Source: Saccharina japonica (Eukaryota > Sar > Phaeophyceae > Laminariales > Laminariaceae). Taken from it: a DNA stretch of 64,000 nt. This document shows positions 31,629-43,205 of this stretch, one piece after another. Every line of letters begins with the position of its first letter. Positions within the stretch are counted from its first letter, which is position 1. The translations under genes and the position numbers were made by a program. The stretch spans positions 213,259 to 277,258 of the forward strand of contig MEHQ01000893.1 in NCBI GenBank assembly GCA_008828725.1, given 5' to 3'. Under the pieces are notes generated by a model. The model did no database searches. It saw nothing but the letters and a program-made list of their open reading frames with translations, and was not told the origin of the DNA.

Positions 31629-31748
31629 TATGTGTGTGTGTGTTCTTCACATTAAACCTTCCTTTCTACCCGTCGACATCCAGCACACCCAGTGTCCGTG
31701 CCGATTCATCATCCTAAAAAGGTACCAGTTCTGTGGTCACAAAACTAC
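31629..31748 (+). repeat. Dispersed repeat (CAGTGTCCGTGCCGATTC family)
   Basis: Best-preserved copy of the family at 8676: TTCTTCACATTAAACC, CTTTCTACCCGTCGAC, CACACCCAGTGTCCGTGCCG, TGTGGTCACAAAACTA. Confidence 0.6.
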
Positions 31749-32198
31749 GATATGTATCATACGTACTCATGGAGTTACGGAGTCATCATATCATTACTCG
31801 AGAGATCGGTCGCATATGATATACGAGTACGTGCGCATTTTAGGTTGGATGTTTTCGTTGCAGGATTTTTTTCTTCTTTTTTGTGAGCTGTGCGACGGCG
31901 AGAAAGAGAGAGGAATGCAAAAAAAAAAAAAAATGCAACCTCTCACGCTTCACGTTGAGCTGAAACAAATACATGGGAGTATCACGAGAAGAATACCGCG
32001 AGACTCGTATTCATAGCTGTCCAGGTCTACTTCCAAGTGATGTATCTCCAAAACGTGTGAACTCATGCTGCTGTTGCACCAGGTATTATACGTCATGCAT
32101 ACTGCGCATCTGAGTATACATGGTATACCTGGTACATGGTATGATGTACGACGACGTAGAGGAAATAAAGGGTGTAATAGGACAGCCATAGCTATTTA

Positions 32199-32306
32199 CG
32201 GGGGGCGATAGTAAATAGGACCTACGATGCACACAAACACCTATATATTTACCTATTTTTACAAACAAAAAAAATGGTCCTATTTGTTATTTGTTATGGT
32301 CCCCCG
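32199..32306. mobile_element. MITE with CGGRGGACCATAGTAAATAG ends
   Basis: Left CGGGGGGCGATAGTAAATAG and right TATGGTCCCCCG pair; the interior GGACCTACGATGCACACAAA and CCTATATATTTACCTATTTT matches 44184-44282. Confidence 0.7.
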
Positions 32307-32679
32307 TTAATAGCTGCCAATTCCTCTATAAAGGAAAACACAACGATACACCGGTACATCGGTACACCCACCGTTCGGCTCGAGGGGCCTGCGACATCGT
32401 CTGCCTTGATGTCTCGATACCCATATAAACTGATGCTGTAGATAAGTCTGCACCAGGTGCCGGTACAGCAGCGCAATGGTTGCAACACGTACGTGTAACG
32501 TGTAATATCAACTATTGACGTCAACCTATCAACAGCTTACCCGCTGCTTGGCCAGCCGGGTCAGCCTTTACATGCCGAGAGCAGCCAACGGAGACACGGA
32601 GGATCAACGGGCGCCTCGATAATGCCGCTGCTGTCAGCTGTCAGGTACTGGTACTATTGAAATAGTGTTGGGCATCGTA

Positions 32680-32960
32680 CCAGAAGTTCCGATAAATCGG
32701 AAATCGTATCGGTTATCAAAAATCGGAAACTAAAATGTCCTGATTTCCGGCAAAACGCGGTGCTTCTATTAGTGGGGAGGGGATGCCGCCCTATCCTATT
32801 AGAGGTAGGACCCTGCGGGTATCCGCCAGAAACGGGTACCCGCCAGAAATGGGTACCCGCCAATTTTTGGAGCCCGGACCCTGCCCGACCCTACTCGCCG
32901 GGTAATGCCATTTTGACGGGTATCCGGATACACGGGTACCCGGCAGGTACCCGGCACTTT
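32680..32960. repeat. GGGTACCCG-rich repeat
   Basis: Repeated CGGGTACCCGCCAGAAAYGG and related GGGTATCCGG words; a second block occupies 33715-33890. Style resembles the GACCCG minisatellite but the unit differs. Confidence 0.6.
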
Positions 32961-33238
32961 TTTACCCAAGTTTTTCTCTCTGCTTCAGTGCCCCGAGCAT
33001 GAAATTTGAGTGGAAGACAGTGCGTACTACTGCTGTTCTATAACCGAAACGACCAGTACGAACAGTTTGGGTTGTTGATTCGATATATACTCCGCCTAGA
33101 CTCGCCTTCCCGCGTATTACTCCATTGCGTGGGCGTGTTATTGTGGGTTTAAATGCGCGAAAAGGGTGAAGAGTATACAATATGGGGGCGATGGTTCACG
33201 GCCACCCGCTTAGGCAACACCTGAACTCAACAGGGGCC

Positions 33239-33574
33239 CTAGGCCAGCCAGCACCGCTTGCACACCCGGCTAGATAGATGGACTCGCCGAAGAGCACTTA
33301 ATATACAAAAAGCCAGGGACCTTATCGCCAACTCGCTCTGTCGTGAAGCCCCACTGCTCTTGCTGCTGCTGTCGGAGCGAGAGCCTACAGAGCCTTCGTT
33401 GTCGCTGCCGCTGTCCTCGTCGATCTCGCAGGGGCGCTTTGGACGGGCGACGCCTTTGGGGTTTCGGCGAGATTTCCAGCAAAATCGCCCCCCCCCGCGA
33501 GCAAATTTCTTTCGCCGACAGGAAGTGGCAGAACCTTCGCCGCAGGGATCGTCCGTGCTCGTCTGCTGGCTCAT
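33239..33574 (-). CDS. Hypothetical basic/acidic small protein, weak
   Basis: 111 codons from an ATG in ACCATGAGC: MSQQTSTDDPCGEGSATSCR, a Lys/Arg-rich section with GGRFCWKSRRNPKG, then an acidic/Ser tract (CEIDEDSGSDNEGSVGSRSD). Base composition resembles the main gene. The end (RRVHLSSRVCKRCWLA) runs to a stop with no partner exon found. No family recognised; nuclear-type composition is a guess. Confidence 0.25.
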   Translation of the reverse strand: MSQQTSTDDPCGEGSATSCRRKKFARGGGRFCWKSRRNPKGVARPKRPCEIDEDSGSDNEGSVGSRSDSSSKSSGASRQSELAIRSLAFCILSALRRVHLSSRVCKRCWLA

Positions 33575-33949
33575 GGTGCTCAGGCGGTATCATACCGTGT
33601 GACGATGTTGCCGTGTGCGTACACCCCGTGTGATAGCGGTTGGCATGTGCAATGTGCAAGTGTGTGTGTTTTAAAAGGGTTTCCTAGAGATATTGTGCAG
33701 ACATAATGAAACGGGAATACGGAATACTCGCGGGTACCCGAAAACCCGCCGGTACCCGGGTACCCGGTTCTCGACGGCGCTATTACCCGCAGGCTCCGAA
33801 AACTCACGGATTTTGAGCTCGAACCCTACCTGTCAATCGGGTAGGACCCGTCTGGGCATACCCGCCGGGTACCCGGGTAATTGAAATCAGGGTCCCACCT
33901 CTGCTACTTATTCCCCCCCCCCCCCCCCCCGCCTGGTCGGTGAAAAACC

Positions 33950-34030
33950 GACTTGCTCCGTCCCGGCATTTTAGGGATGTGAGGTTCTATGGTCATACGA
34001 CTACGGCCATGCACGACGCGTGTACACCCC
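33950..34030. repeat. Dispersed repeat shared with 16815-16915
   Basis: TTGCTCCGTCCCGGCATT, TTCTATGGTCATACGACTAC and GGCCATGCACGAC. Confidence 0.55.
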
Positions 34031-35289
34031 TTCCCCCTGCTGTTGAGCGTTGAGCGTTGAGCGTGTCCAAGGTTGACATTTCATATTTCGAAGTGATCCG
34101 GCAGTACCGTGAGGCCGGTATTTCCGTTTTTCCCCCTCGTATACGTACCGTTTATCGTATTATATGATAATCAGCATCGGAGCTTTTTAGCGATCTGATT
34201 CAATCCGATAAGTATCAGGTTATTTGTTATTTATCGGATATCTGTTTCTTAGGCCGACTATATCGGGGATCGGATGGGGATCGACTTTCCTTCCGACTTC
34301 CAACACCGAAACTGGCACCGCTACAAGCAGTACTCTCTGTATTATAGCTGTACGGTACTCTGTACTCTGTACCTGATGCCCTACAGCAGCAGTAGTACTG
34401 GCTATGCTAAAAAGTGCTCGCCGTTTTCCTATCTCCAACGTGTATCATTCGAAGTATTATACCGTACGCACGTATGGATGATATCCGTATCTGCATCTGC
34501 GTCTGCGTATTGCCAGTGGTGCGTGAACAGCGAGCGCCCTTGTTGCTTTAAAAAGAAGAAAAAAAAGAAGAGAAGGATCTGCTCTCTGCTCGTTCTTGGC
34601 AATGCTTTGCCGCTGCTGCTGCTGCTGCTGCCGCCGCTCATGATAAGCCCGTAAGGTGCTCCCTGCTATAGTGTCTACGTATATACGGCTCAGATAAGAC
34701 GCGTGCGAAAGGAGCAGCAAGTAATCACGCCGCAACTGGCACATAAACAGACAAACATACCGACAGGCATCAAGACTATAAATACAGACATACACGCGTC
34801 GCCTGACCGACCGACTGCGTGGGGAGGCTCGCCGGCTTGACCCCGCCCCGCGTTTTTTTTTTTTTCACTATTAATACTATTAATAGTATATATGAATACC
34901 TGTTGATACTTCTGCTGCTACTGAACACTGATTGCTTGTAGGCGTACGTAGTACTTCTGAATCAGTTGGAATGTTTCTGGAATGTTTTCAATGGCGAGCG
35001 ATCTTTCGAGTTGGGCCCGAAGCACGTAGAGTCCGGCCGTCACACGTCTGCGTGTCTGCGTGCAAAACCCATGCATTGTTCTCAGAATCTTGATGTACGA
35101 GCCTCATCGTCACGAGGGAGCTAATGCATACCAGGTACGAGCCCCTTGCAAAAGGAACTCGATCCTGCTTGGTGGACCTCGTACGTATATACCAGGTATC
35201 TGTCTGATGAACGTCTACTACATAATAAACGGTCGGGGTCGGTGGTACCATAAGAAAAATACAGCACACTGGAGATTTATTCGAAGGGG
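34031..35289. other. Spacer with CTG run, no gene seen
   Basis: CTG run at 34611-34634; TACAGCAGCAGTA at 34383; TACCAGGTA at 35131 and 35190. ORFs have no domain. Confidence 0.4.
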
Positions 35290-36520
35290 AAATGGTCGTG
35301 ATAGAATGAGCAGCAGCAGCGGACCGCGGGGGTACTGCTTGTCTGTTGTCAGCGCGGCGTCGCCGCAGATGTGCCGTAGTCTCGCCGCAAAGTACGAGTC
35401 GCAAGCATTCATGTCGGTCGTCCCGCATCTCGTAGCACGCGAGTCGAGAGCTGAGCCGAGCCAAGTCGGGGGGGGGGGGGGGGTGCCCGGTGCCCAGCAG
35501 GTACAGGGCGCGTGTAAGCAGGGTAAAGCAGCTACGAGTACAAGGGGGAGACAAGCGGCCAGAAAGAAAGAAAGAAAGAAAACATGCTTTGCGTCCTCTC
35601 TCTCACTCAGTCTCACCTGATGACGAAAGGAAGAACTTCCAAGTCAGTATAATAAGCCTCCCCCGTGGCTTGACAGCAGCACAAAAGCAGGCAGCCAGCA
35701 GGCAGCAGTTTATTGTTGCTAAGTTCTCCCGGTCCGCGCCCCGCGTTGCCGCTGTGGGCAGTGGGCCCGCGGATCTCGAGAGGATATGAGCTTCTCCTTC
35801 CGATCAGGGTAGGTGGCCACAAGTTCAACAAAAAAGCTGTACGAGCAGCGGCAGCGAGTACAGCAGGCTGTTCCGGCTGTTCCAGAGGGTGGATGAACTG
35901 ATCGAGAGAGGCTGGGCAAGAAAATCAATCACAAAAGAGTTCAATGTTTTTCGGAGGCATTATCCATCCGGGAACCAATCGAGTTTGATTTTTGACTGCC
36001 GTCGCGTGTGGCTGGGTCTCTGCTGTCTGCTGCCTACTGTGAGGTTCTGCAGCGGGTTGTGAGCGTCAAATGCACCGACCGCTTTGCCGACTCAGTTGCT
36101 AAACTATATGCGTCTCGGCGCTTGACTGGGTGGAGCGCAGCGGGCTTGGAGAACATAGGCCTGGAAAGCAGATCATAGTTTTTTTCTGCCCCATCTATAC
36201 GCGGGATCATGGTCGCGCCTGGCAGACGCGGAGAGAACCGAAGCTCAAGGACCGTGCGGTGGGCCCTTGTCTCGTCGACTCCACTGATCGCGCTGGGAAT
36301 TGCGGTGGTCGTCGTTGTTGGCCTCAACATGAGGTGCGCACTCTGTTATCTCGGCTTGTGTGGTGTGTGTATATGGTGCGTAGATTTCCCGCTTGGTATG
36401 TCGCCCTCCCCGGCGGGCTCGGCCCCCCTGCAGAAGAGCATCGCAAATTGATTGCCTCCCTCTTGTGTGATGCCATGATGATAATTTACTCCCACAGGCG
36501 CAAATCGCGGTATCATGGTA
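35290..36520 (+). pseudogene. Coding-like region, unresolved exons
   Basis: Several plus-strand pieces look translated but lie in different frames: 35859-36062 (YSRLFRLFQRVDELIERGWA, then RKSITKEFNVFRRHYPSGNQ), ~36000-36178 (AYCEVLQRVVSVKCTDRFAD, then SVAKLYASRRLTGWSAAGLE and a stop), 36209-36332 (see next entry) and ~36437-36510 (EEHRKLIASLLCDAMMIIYS). The first overlaps the second in another frame, which suggests either introns I cannot place or a frameshifted relic. I do not recognise a family; a resemblance of the first piece to the winged-helix part of Spo11 is too weak to use. Confidence 0.3.
36209..36332 (+). CDS. Candidate first exon with signal anchor
   Basis: ATG at 36209 gives MVAPGRRGENRSSRTVRWAL followed by VSSTPLIALGIAVVVVVGLN: a basic N-terminus and one strong hydrophobic helix, as in a type II membrane protein or signal anchor. 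GC-rich third positions. The exon can end at a GTGCGC donor after ATGAG (36332) or at a later GTGTGT. A pyrimidine-rich acceptor ending CCCCTGCAG lies at about 36433. Downstream exons are not resolved. Confidence 0.3.
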
Positions 36521-37705
36521 TCATTCCCGCTCGAAATGGTTACGAGCACTGCTCGTATACCAGGTACACCATAACCTACGTTCGTATGGCATGTTGCTCG
36601 TGTAGGCAGGTAGTTGCACAGCAGCGGTTCAGTTGTGAACGTATGTATACCCTCGGGTATTCTCGAGACACAGCGGGGCGCACGTGTGCATCGATATAAA
36701 TAGCATGGGCAACTTGTGGGCAACTGCTTTTTATTTATGGCAGCAAGAATCCTTTGTACCACGTATATACCATAGAAAAGACGAGGAACTGCGTTTTCGT
36801 GTGCACCTGAAAAGACGCTTTGCCTGCAGGGCTGCAGGGCTGCGGGGGGTCACCGACGAGTGTCTCGTGATGTACGAAAAACCCGGTACAAGGTATCTAT
36901 TATTCAGAGCTGTTACGTAACGGTGACACCTAATTTTAGCTGAAAATCAGTATCGCTCGCCATTTCCGCTACTGGAAATACCGCAAGGCCTTTTGATTTC
37001 GGGGATGCATCATTATCATCCCCGTTCAGGGATAATCGCCGGAATCCCTACCGAACGCGGAGAGCCTCTGTTGTGTGTCACCTTCGAGCGCTACGTAGCT
37101 ACATAAATAAAAGCTGAAAACGTAGCACGGGTTTCTACAGTAGTTTATACACAGGCGTTTTTTTACCAGGCTACTTTTGAAACAAAAAATACCGGGAAAA
37201 TAAAGACGAAACCTCATACGGGGTTCATTACCAGTGATTTCCTCGCACCGGTAACTACCGTACCTGACTATTACCTGGTAATACGTACACGTAGTAGCTC
37301 TCGTCCGTCCAAGTTCAAGTACCCATAAAATAATCGCGTGGGTAAGTATATACTTGGTACAAGGGGGGCGAGGAATGGTGCTCTGCTACGTACAAGGGGG
37401 CGACGAGACCTGTTTTTTGTACTCGCACGTTTACGTGCGTAGCCAGTACAGTACTCGTAGCCCGTAGCGTCCGCCACACTCTCTATGTACCCTGCTGCAC
37501 CCTGTACAGTAACCTAGAACCTTCGGATGAAGCGACCGAATTCGTCACGACCACGACAAAACCCACACCTTGGTGTAAGTAAGACTACTATTAATAGTAT
37601 ATGATATCGTCAAACAGCAATCAACAATTTTCAGACTTCCATTCGCTACGACGACGTACACGCCCTGGTTGGAGGATGGCCCCATCCATGCTGCTCAAAG
37701 AAGTC
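36521..37705. other. Spacer, nothing recognised
   Basis: TACCAGGTA at 36560 and TACCTGGTA at 37274. No coding or element structure seen. Confidence 0.4.
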
Positions 37706-37855
37706 GGGAGACATGTCAAGCAAGGCAAAACATGAGCTGTCAAGGGTGTATAGGGCCGAAGCGTTCCAGACTTAAACCTAGTAGTTTGGTGTCAGTCACG
37801 GCATGTCAACGCAAAGCTGCTGTCTGTCAAGGGTTGAAAGTCCTGTCTCCCGACA
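37706..37855 (+). repeat. Repeat shared with 45206-45355 and 53504-53653
   Basis: Contains a short frame MSSKAKHELSRVYRAEAFQT and stop, whose counterpart at 45219 reads VSSKANRALSRV with a stop in place of Tyr. GCATGTCAACGCAAAGCTGC follows in both. Perhaps a fragment of an older gene; the duplication predates the large tandem one. Confidence 0.4.
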
Positions 37856-38503
37856 TCTTTGATGCTGCTGGTGCTGCTGCTGCTGCTGCTGCCTGCCCGT
37901 GTTACTTGTCGCCGGTACAGCAGCAGCAGTATCATATGTATAGTTATGTTTGTGAAATTTTCGCACTTTTCGCAACTTTTCTCTTCGCACCAGCACTTTT
38001 CGGCAAAACACTAAGTACCCCGACACGGGAGGCCCGGCCGGACACATTGGTCGAGGTTTGAGCTCGATCCGAGCACGCGTGGCGGGCGCTCAAAGTTTTT
38101 TTTCCCGCGGGAGTGGATAAGCCGATTTCCCGGGTTTTCTGCATGAGGCCGTGTTTAGTACGTACGTGCCAGTAAATAATATTGCTTTGTTTCACATTTT
38201 TCTCTGAGGCCCTGTTTTTGTTCAGTTGTGCGTTTTTTGTGTGTTTCTTGCCGGGAGCACGTGGAGCACACACGAACAGCAGCAGCACCGCAGAGAGCGT
38301 GTTACAAACAGTACAACCTCAATGTTACAACCCTGCCACCCAGAAGTAGCAGCAGCAGCAGCAGCAGCAGCAGGCATTACACCATGCATGCGCGTACCTC
38401 AGATCCGCGCTGTACCGTCACGAGTTGCTTTTGTCGAAGCCTGCGAATTTTCCGAGTCATGGTATGATATCATACCTGCAGATCAATGCTCATGTACGAA
38501 TCT

Positions 38504-38594
38504 CTCCGCTGTCCCGAAATGTAATAACCTTTTGTTCATTAAAACTATATATAAACTGTCGTTACTTTTCCGGACAAAGTTGTACAACATTGTG
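38504..38594. mobile_element. Inverted-repeat element, TCCCGAAATATAAG family
   Basis: CTGTCCCGAAATGTAATAAC and GTTACTTTTCCGGACAAAG. Copied with the tandem unit at about 47561, 48020 and 55706 and in the palindrome at about 61175. Confidence 0.45.
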
Positions 38595-38841
38595 CGCCTC
38601 GGAGACAGATCGATGATGATGTGCTCTGTTGTTGCTACGATTAGTTGCTTTCATAGCAGCCAGCAATCCGTCACCAAACCACACCACCACCACCACTCTC
38701 CTGCTTGCTGCTGCTGTTGATGGCCTCCATGTGTCATGCGTGTGCTCTGCATGCTGCATCCCGACGCATGCGATGATACCAGTGTTCCGGCGATCTGGCT
38801 CCAAAAACGAGAACAATATTTCTAGCAAATAATCACGTAGC

Positions 38842-38910
38842 ATGTGGCGTCCGATTTCCCGACTTGAATACGTATAGAACCTGAGTTCAAATCCCGGAGA
38901 TGCGTTTTTT
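38842..38910 (+). ncRNA. Pol III-like unit (B box plus T-run)
   Basis: GAGTTCAAATCCC (38883-38895) fits a tRNA B box/T arm and is followed by GGAGATGCG and TTTTTT. The 5' part does not fold as a full tRNA. Possibly a tRNA-derived SINE head. Copied at about 48355-48424. Confidence 0.25.
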
Positions 38911-39006
38911 CTTTTTTTTGCTTGCAGGTACAAAGTACGTCTGTTCAAATGCTTGTGATTTACTCGGTACAGTACCAGGTATAGAGTTGTAGGAAATTAT
39001 TTTCTT

Positions 39007-39085
39007 GGTAGTATAGTCAAATGGTCACCATGCCCGTTTGTGGATGTAAAGGCTTGAGTTCGATTCTCACCGCGCTGCTTTTTTT
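39007..39085 (+). ncRNA. tRNA-like sequence with A and B boxes
   Basis: TAGTATAGTCAAATGGTCAC resembles a tRNA D arm, GAGTTCGATTCTC a T arm, spacing ~45 bp, then a 7-T run. Acceptor and anticodon stems do not pair well, so it is more likely a tRNA-derived repeat than a functional tRNA. Copy at 48526-48604; a diverged relative at 56371-56450 and, inverted, near 60510-60590. Confidence 0.35.
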
Positions 39086-39394
39086 GTTTTTTGTTTTTCA
39101 ACTTTTCTTTGTATTACAAGTACGTTATATCAGCCCCTCCCTTCTTCGGAGCATCCTTTTCTACGTCTTCTGCAAATATGATCCCACCACTACTGCACGG
39201 GCACTGTGTCCCATGTGTCACGTGTGCGTGCGTGTACGGTGTGTGCCGTGTGTCACGCGTGTGTATGCAGCGTGTCACGCTTGGAGTATTATTAAACCTT
39301 TTCTTGTTGGGAGTCCTCGGTTTTGTGCGGGATAGACCTTCCTTACCTTGAGCGCCACAACAATTAAATATTGACAAACACAGAACAGATTGTC

Positions 39395-40140
39395 CGAGTA
39401 TACTCTACTTGGAGTATCGAGTATTTTTCCTTCTCCGAGTACTGAGAGTATTAAAGTACTGGTGCCTAAATACTCGGAGTACTTGGAGTATGAGCAGTAC
39501 TGAAGGCCCAAATACTCCGAGTACTGGGAGTATAAGCAGTACTTATACTCGAGTACAAGCAGTACTCGGAGTAAACACATCTAAATTACTCGGAGTACTC
39601 CGAGTATCGAGAGTATTGGACACCGAAATACTGCGAGTACACAAAGTACCTGAAGTATTTTTTTCTCGGAAATACTCTAATTATACTCCGAGGTAATGGG
39701 AGCATCTGTGATTTTTTAAATGCTACAAACGCCAGTCACCACATACATGTTCCCAGGACCTGGGAGGAATGACGGCCGAGTCTTTAAAATGATGCAAAGA
39801 TGCTCCTGACTTACTTCACACTCCGAGTATACTCCGAGTATCGAGTACATTCCGTACTCCGAGTACTTAAGAGTATCAGAGTATTAGCGGCCTGAATACT
39901 CGGAGTACTTGGAGTATGAGCAGTACTGAAGCCCCAAATACTCGGAGTACAAGGAGTACCCGCAGTATCGGACCCCGAAATACTCCGAGTAAAGCAGTAT
40001 CGAGAGTGTTCATACCCGAAATACTCCGAGTACGAGCAGTATCCGGAGTATCGAACCCCGAAATACTCCGAGTACACGAAGTACCTGAAGTAATGTATCT
40101 CCAATACTCGGGACTTTACTCCAAGGTACTCGGACAACCT
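39395..40140. repeat. TACTCGGAGTA palindromic minisatellite, two blocks
   Basis: Blocks 39395-39705 and 39815-40140 consist of AAATACTCCGAGTAC plus (A)GNAGTATC spacers; TACTCGGAGTA and TACTCCGAGTA alternate. Between them GGGAGCATCTGTG and AGATGCTCCT form an inverted pair. The whole region is missing from tandem copy 2. Confidence 0.85.
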
Positions 40141-41343
40141 GTTCAAACATGATAACATGTTTGGCGGGATCTCTTAAGAACGATCGAGTCAATAGTAACG
40201 GTTCCACCATATTTCGAGTATATTTTATCCCCAAAAATGCAGGTGCAAATAAATCTAAAAAGGTCTACGAGTACTCACATTTATTTATGTACAGTAATAC
40301 GCAGATACTCAAAAACGTCGTATTTATGTACTATACATATATTATGATATGCGTAGTAGGTTTTCGATTCGTCCTTGCGCCACTCCCCTAGGCATGTCCC
40401 GGAGGGGAACCTTGTAGTATAGTACTGCTGCAAGTCCGGCCGCCACTTATCTCAACTCCCACTTTACCAAAAGAGCAAGTCAGTATGCGTACACCTGGCA
40501 AGAAACGTATACCCTCGGGTGTTTTCGTACGGGCGTGTTGTGTGTTGTGTGTTGTCTTGTCAGTATTTGGACCCCTTTTGGACCCATGAAAAGCGGCACA
40601 TAAGAAGGGAAAAAAAACAAGACGAAACGTAACGAGACTGTCATCGTGACTCCTTCGACAGACGTCACTTATGAAGCTGTTTGGCGTATGTGGACACAGC
40701 AGTGACTTTTAATTGCTGCACATGGAAGCGTATATTTGGACATGAATTCAGGAGAGGAGGCGGTAGCGATCTTATCACCCGTTTTGGAAGGGTGTGCGGC
40801 AGCAGCAGCAGCAGCAGTGTGAGTAAGCACCAGGTATGTATGGTATCACCGGGCATCATGCGAGTCGCACGGCTCCTTGCGTTCTAGTTCGGAGTTCGGA
40901 AGCATCCCGTGCCCCCGCGGCCCGGACTGCTTCGCGTGCCTGCCCGATGCTCTAATGAATGTTGGTACGTGGGGCGGTATCCCAATATAAGGCTGTACAG
41001 TAGTGAGGCGGTCTGAGTAAGGCGGTATCCCAATATAAGCCGGAATAGGGCGGTATCCTGGTACAAGGCGGTCAAACTTCGCTTGGTGCTACTGTGGGAG
41101 TGGCACTCATAACCTGGAGTGAATAAGGCGGCTTCCCCCCAATAAGGGGGTCATGTCGCTCTTTGCCACACCACCGCCTTAATGGGAGACACTTACGAGT
41201 CAGATTTGTTCGTACTTTTTTCCCCTCGAAAGGCCCCCGAAAGCCCAAAAAGGATTCGTTGGTGGAGGTTCCACTCCTAGGACAGATCACCAACAGATCA
41301 TTCCTACTTCGTGATCTACATCTTTCAGGGCAGGTAGATCCCT

Positions 41344-41496
41344 GATCTGTATGATTTGTATGATCTGTATGATCTGTATGATCTGTATGATCTGTATGAT
41401 CTGTATGATCTGTATGATCTGTATGATCTGTATGATCTGTATGATCTGTATGATCTGTATGATCTGTATGATCTGTATGATCTGTATGATCTGTAT
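41344..41496 (+). repeat. GATCTGTAT array, 17 units
   Basis: Seventeen 9-bp units (one GATTTGTAT variant at unit 2). The tandem Tyr-Asp-Leu frame is an artefact of the 9-bp period. Confidence 0.97.
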
Positions 41497-42488
41497 GATC
41501 TAGCTCATGTTGCGGGGTGGGAGCCGTATATCCTGCATGATGTACGAGGGCGTGTTGCCTGGGTTGGATCTGTACTGACTGTTACAGATCCTGCGCAACA
41601 TATCGAAACGGCTGGCTAGGATCTAGATGATCTATTCATAGATCATGATCTGGTGGAGGTGTGGTATGGTTCTTGATTTCGTTGAGAGTAGTAGTCCGTT
41701 GCGTGGGGAGTGGAGTGCCCCAAGAGATCAGTGATTGCAAGAATCGATTCGAAACTACGTACGAAGTCTGTGTTTCCTTTGTTTTTGAAGGGATGACCTA
41801 TATATACGTAACAGCCTATGCTGTACTATTAATACCATGTCAGCGCTGACTATATAGGCTATGATAGTGCCGAGGTTGTCCCTTGCGACCAACAGGGTTA
41901 AGCGTCAAGCCACCGTTATTTCTACTACTCCATGGGATCATAAACACCAAGTGTCCGTCTTGACTCTTCATCCAATCTAGAGAGACAAAGTTATGGGGCC
42001 ATACGTAGGTTACTCGTACTGGTGTGAGGTGTGAGACAGACAACAGACAACAATCACCGTCGCATGCTCATCGAGGTGCGTATATATGCATACGTACGGT
42101 AAGCGAACGAAATGCCGACGTATCATACAATTTAGTCCCGAAAACAACGGAAACAATCCAAACAAATAAGAATCGAACTGAATAATGTCGTTAAATGAGC
42201 GTAATATATACACCATAGTATTAATACCTGTTATATACATACTTCGTATATACCAGGTATGCATATTTGAAGGCTGATAAAGTAACATGTATACTTTAAT
42301 GACAGGTAATATACTATAGCTGTCGCTAGGAACTCGCGCGTGAGGGATGTGTAGTGCGTCAACGTGTGTGCGTTGGTGGCGGGTGGAGGGTACGCAATAG
42401 GCCCGTGCCATCTCTTTTTCTCAAAATATTTACAAATAGTTTGCGCCCTTTTTTTAGTGACATAAAATCGGTGGTTCAACACTCGACA

Positions 42489-42724
42489 CACAGAGCATCC
42501 TCCGGCGCGACGTCCCGAGCGTCTTGGGTATCGGTGTCGGCCAGCCCCAAGCCTCTGCTTCTCGTGTGCCCTGGTTGTTTGGTTATGTTGTGTTAGCTGT
42601 TCTTGGTATCCTCATCATTTTGACCTCTTGGGGTCTTGCAGCCCATCACAACGCAACACACACAAACACACACAGCAGAACACAAACACAATACAACACA
42701 CAACAACAACACAACACAACCTAA
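42489..42724 (+). CDS. Candidate transmembrane exon, tandem copy 1
   Basis: A plus frame reads SILRRDVPSVLGIGVGQPQA, SASRVPWLFGYVVLAVLGIL, IILTSWGLAAHHNAT and then runs into a CA-rich repeat (42640-42770). It has one clear membrane helix after a polar stretch, and an acceptor-like CACACAG just before. The Met at 42524 is a weak start. Identical in copy 2 (50766-51001). No family recognised. Confidence 0.25.
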
Positions 42725-42952
42725 CACAACACAACACAGCACAACACAACACAACACACAGCAGCAAGGGAACGACTCACGCCCAGGCTGCTCCATCGCG
42801 GCAGGACTCGCTACTACGGCAGCTCACAACCACACAACACCGTCTGGCACCGATGGTGAGCTTGACGGGCTTCCGGTCCCACGTATCAGCTTGTCGGACA
42901 CCCGGACACCCCTTTTTGCGTTGAGTTACCTCATACCTCGTACCGTATGGTT

Positions 42953-43205
42953 GAGGGTCGTTCTTATCGAGCAACTTTTTTCCAAAATTTCCAATATTTG
43001 TTTTCGCACAATTTTTAGGATTTCCATATTTTCCAAAACTAATTTCCAAATACTGGAATCCTAAGCCTCCCAAAATATTTTTCCCTCTGTTAAAATTCCA
43101 AACGTTCCAAATAAATCCTGTTTTTTCTGCTTTTCCTGGGTTTTTTTTTTAAACAAATATTGGAAATTTGGAAAAAAAAAAAGTTGCTCGATAAGAACGA
43201 CCCTC
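42953..43205. mobile_element. MITE with GAGGGTCGTTCTTATCG ends
   Basis: Left GAGGGTCGTTCTTATCGAGC and right GCTCGATAAGAACGACCCTC are perfectly complementary, continuing into AACTTTTTTCC/GGAAAAAAA. Same family as 25864-26106. Confidence 0.8.

Noticed and set aside
35859-36062. Spo11/topoisomerase VI subunit A fragment
   Set aside because: Only a loose winged-helix-like resemblance; the TKRDIYY-type motif and catalytic Tyr are not visible.
39007-39085. Functional tRNA gene
   Set aside because: D-arm and T-arm motifs are present, but I could not pair the acceptor or anticodon stems; listed as tRNA-like only.
41356-41619. Tyr-Asp-Leu repeat protein
   Set aside because: The 9-bp GATCTGTAT array is open in this frame by construction, and the flanks have no coding character.
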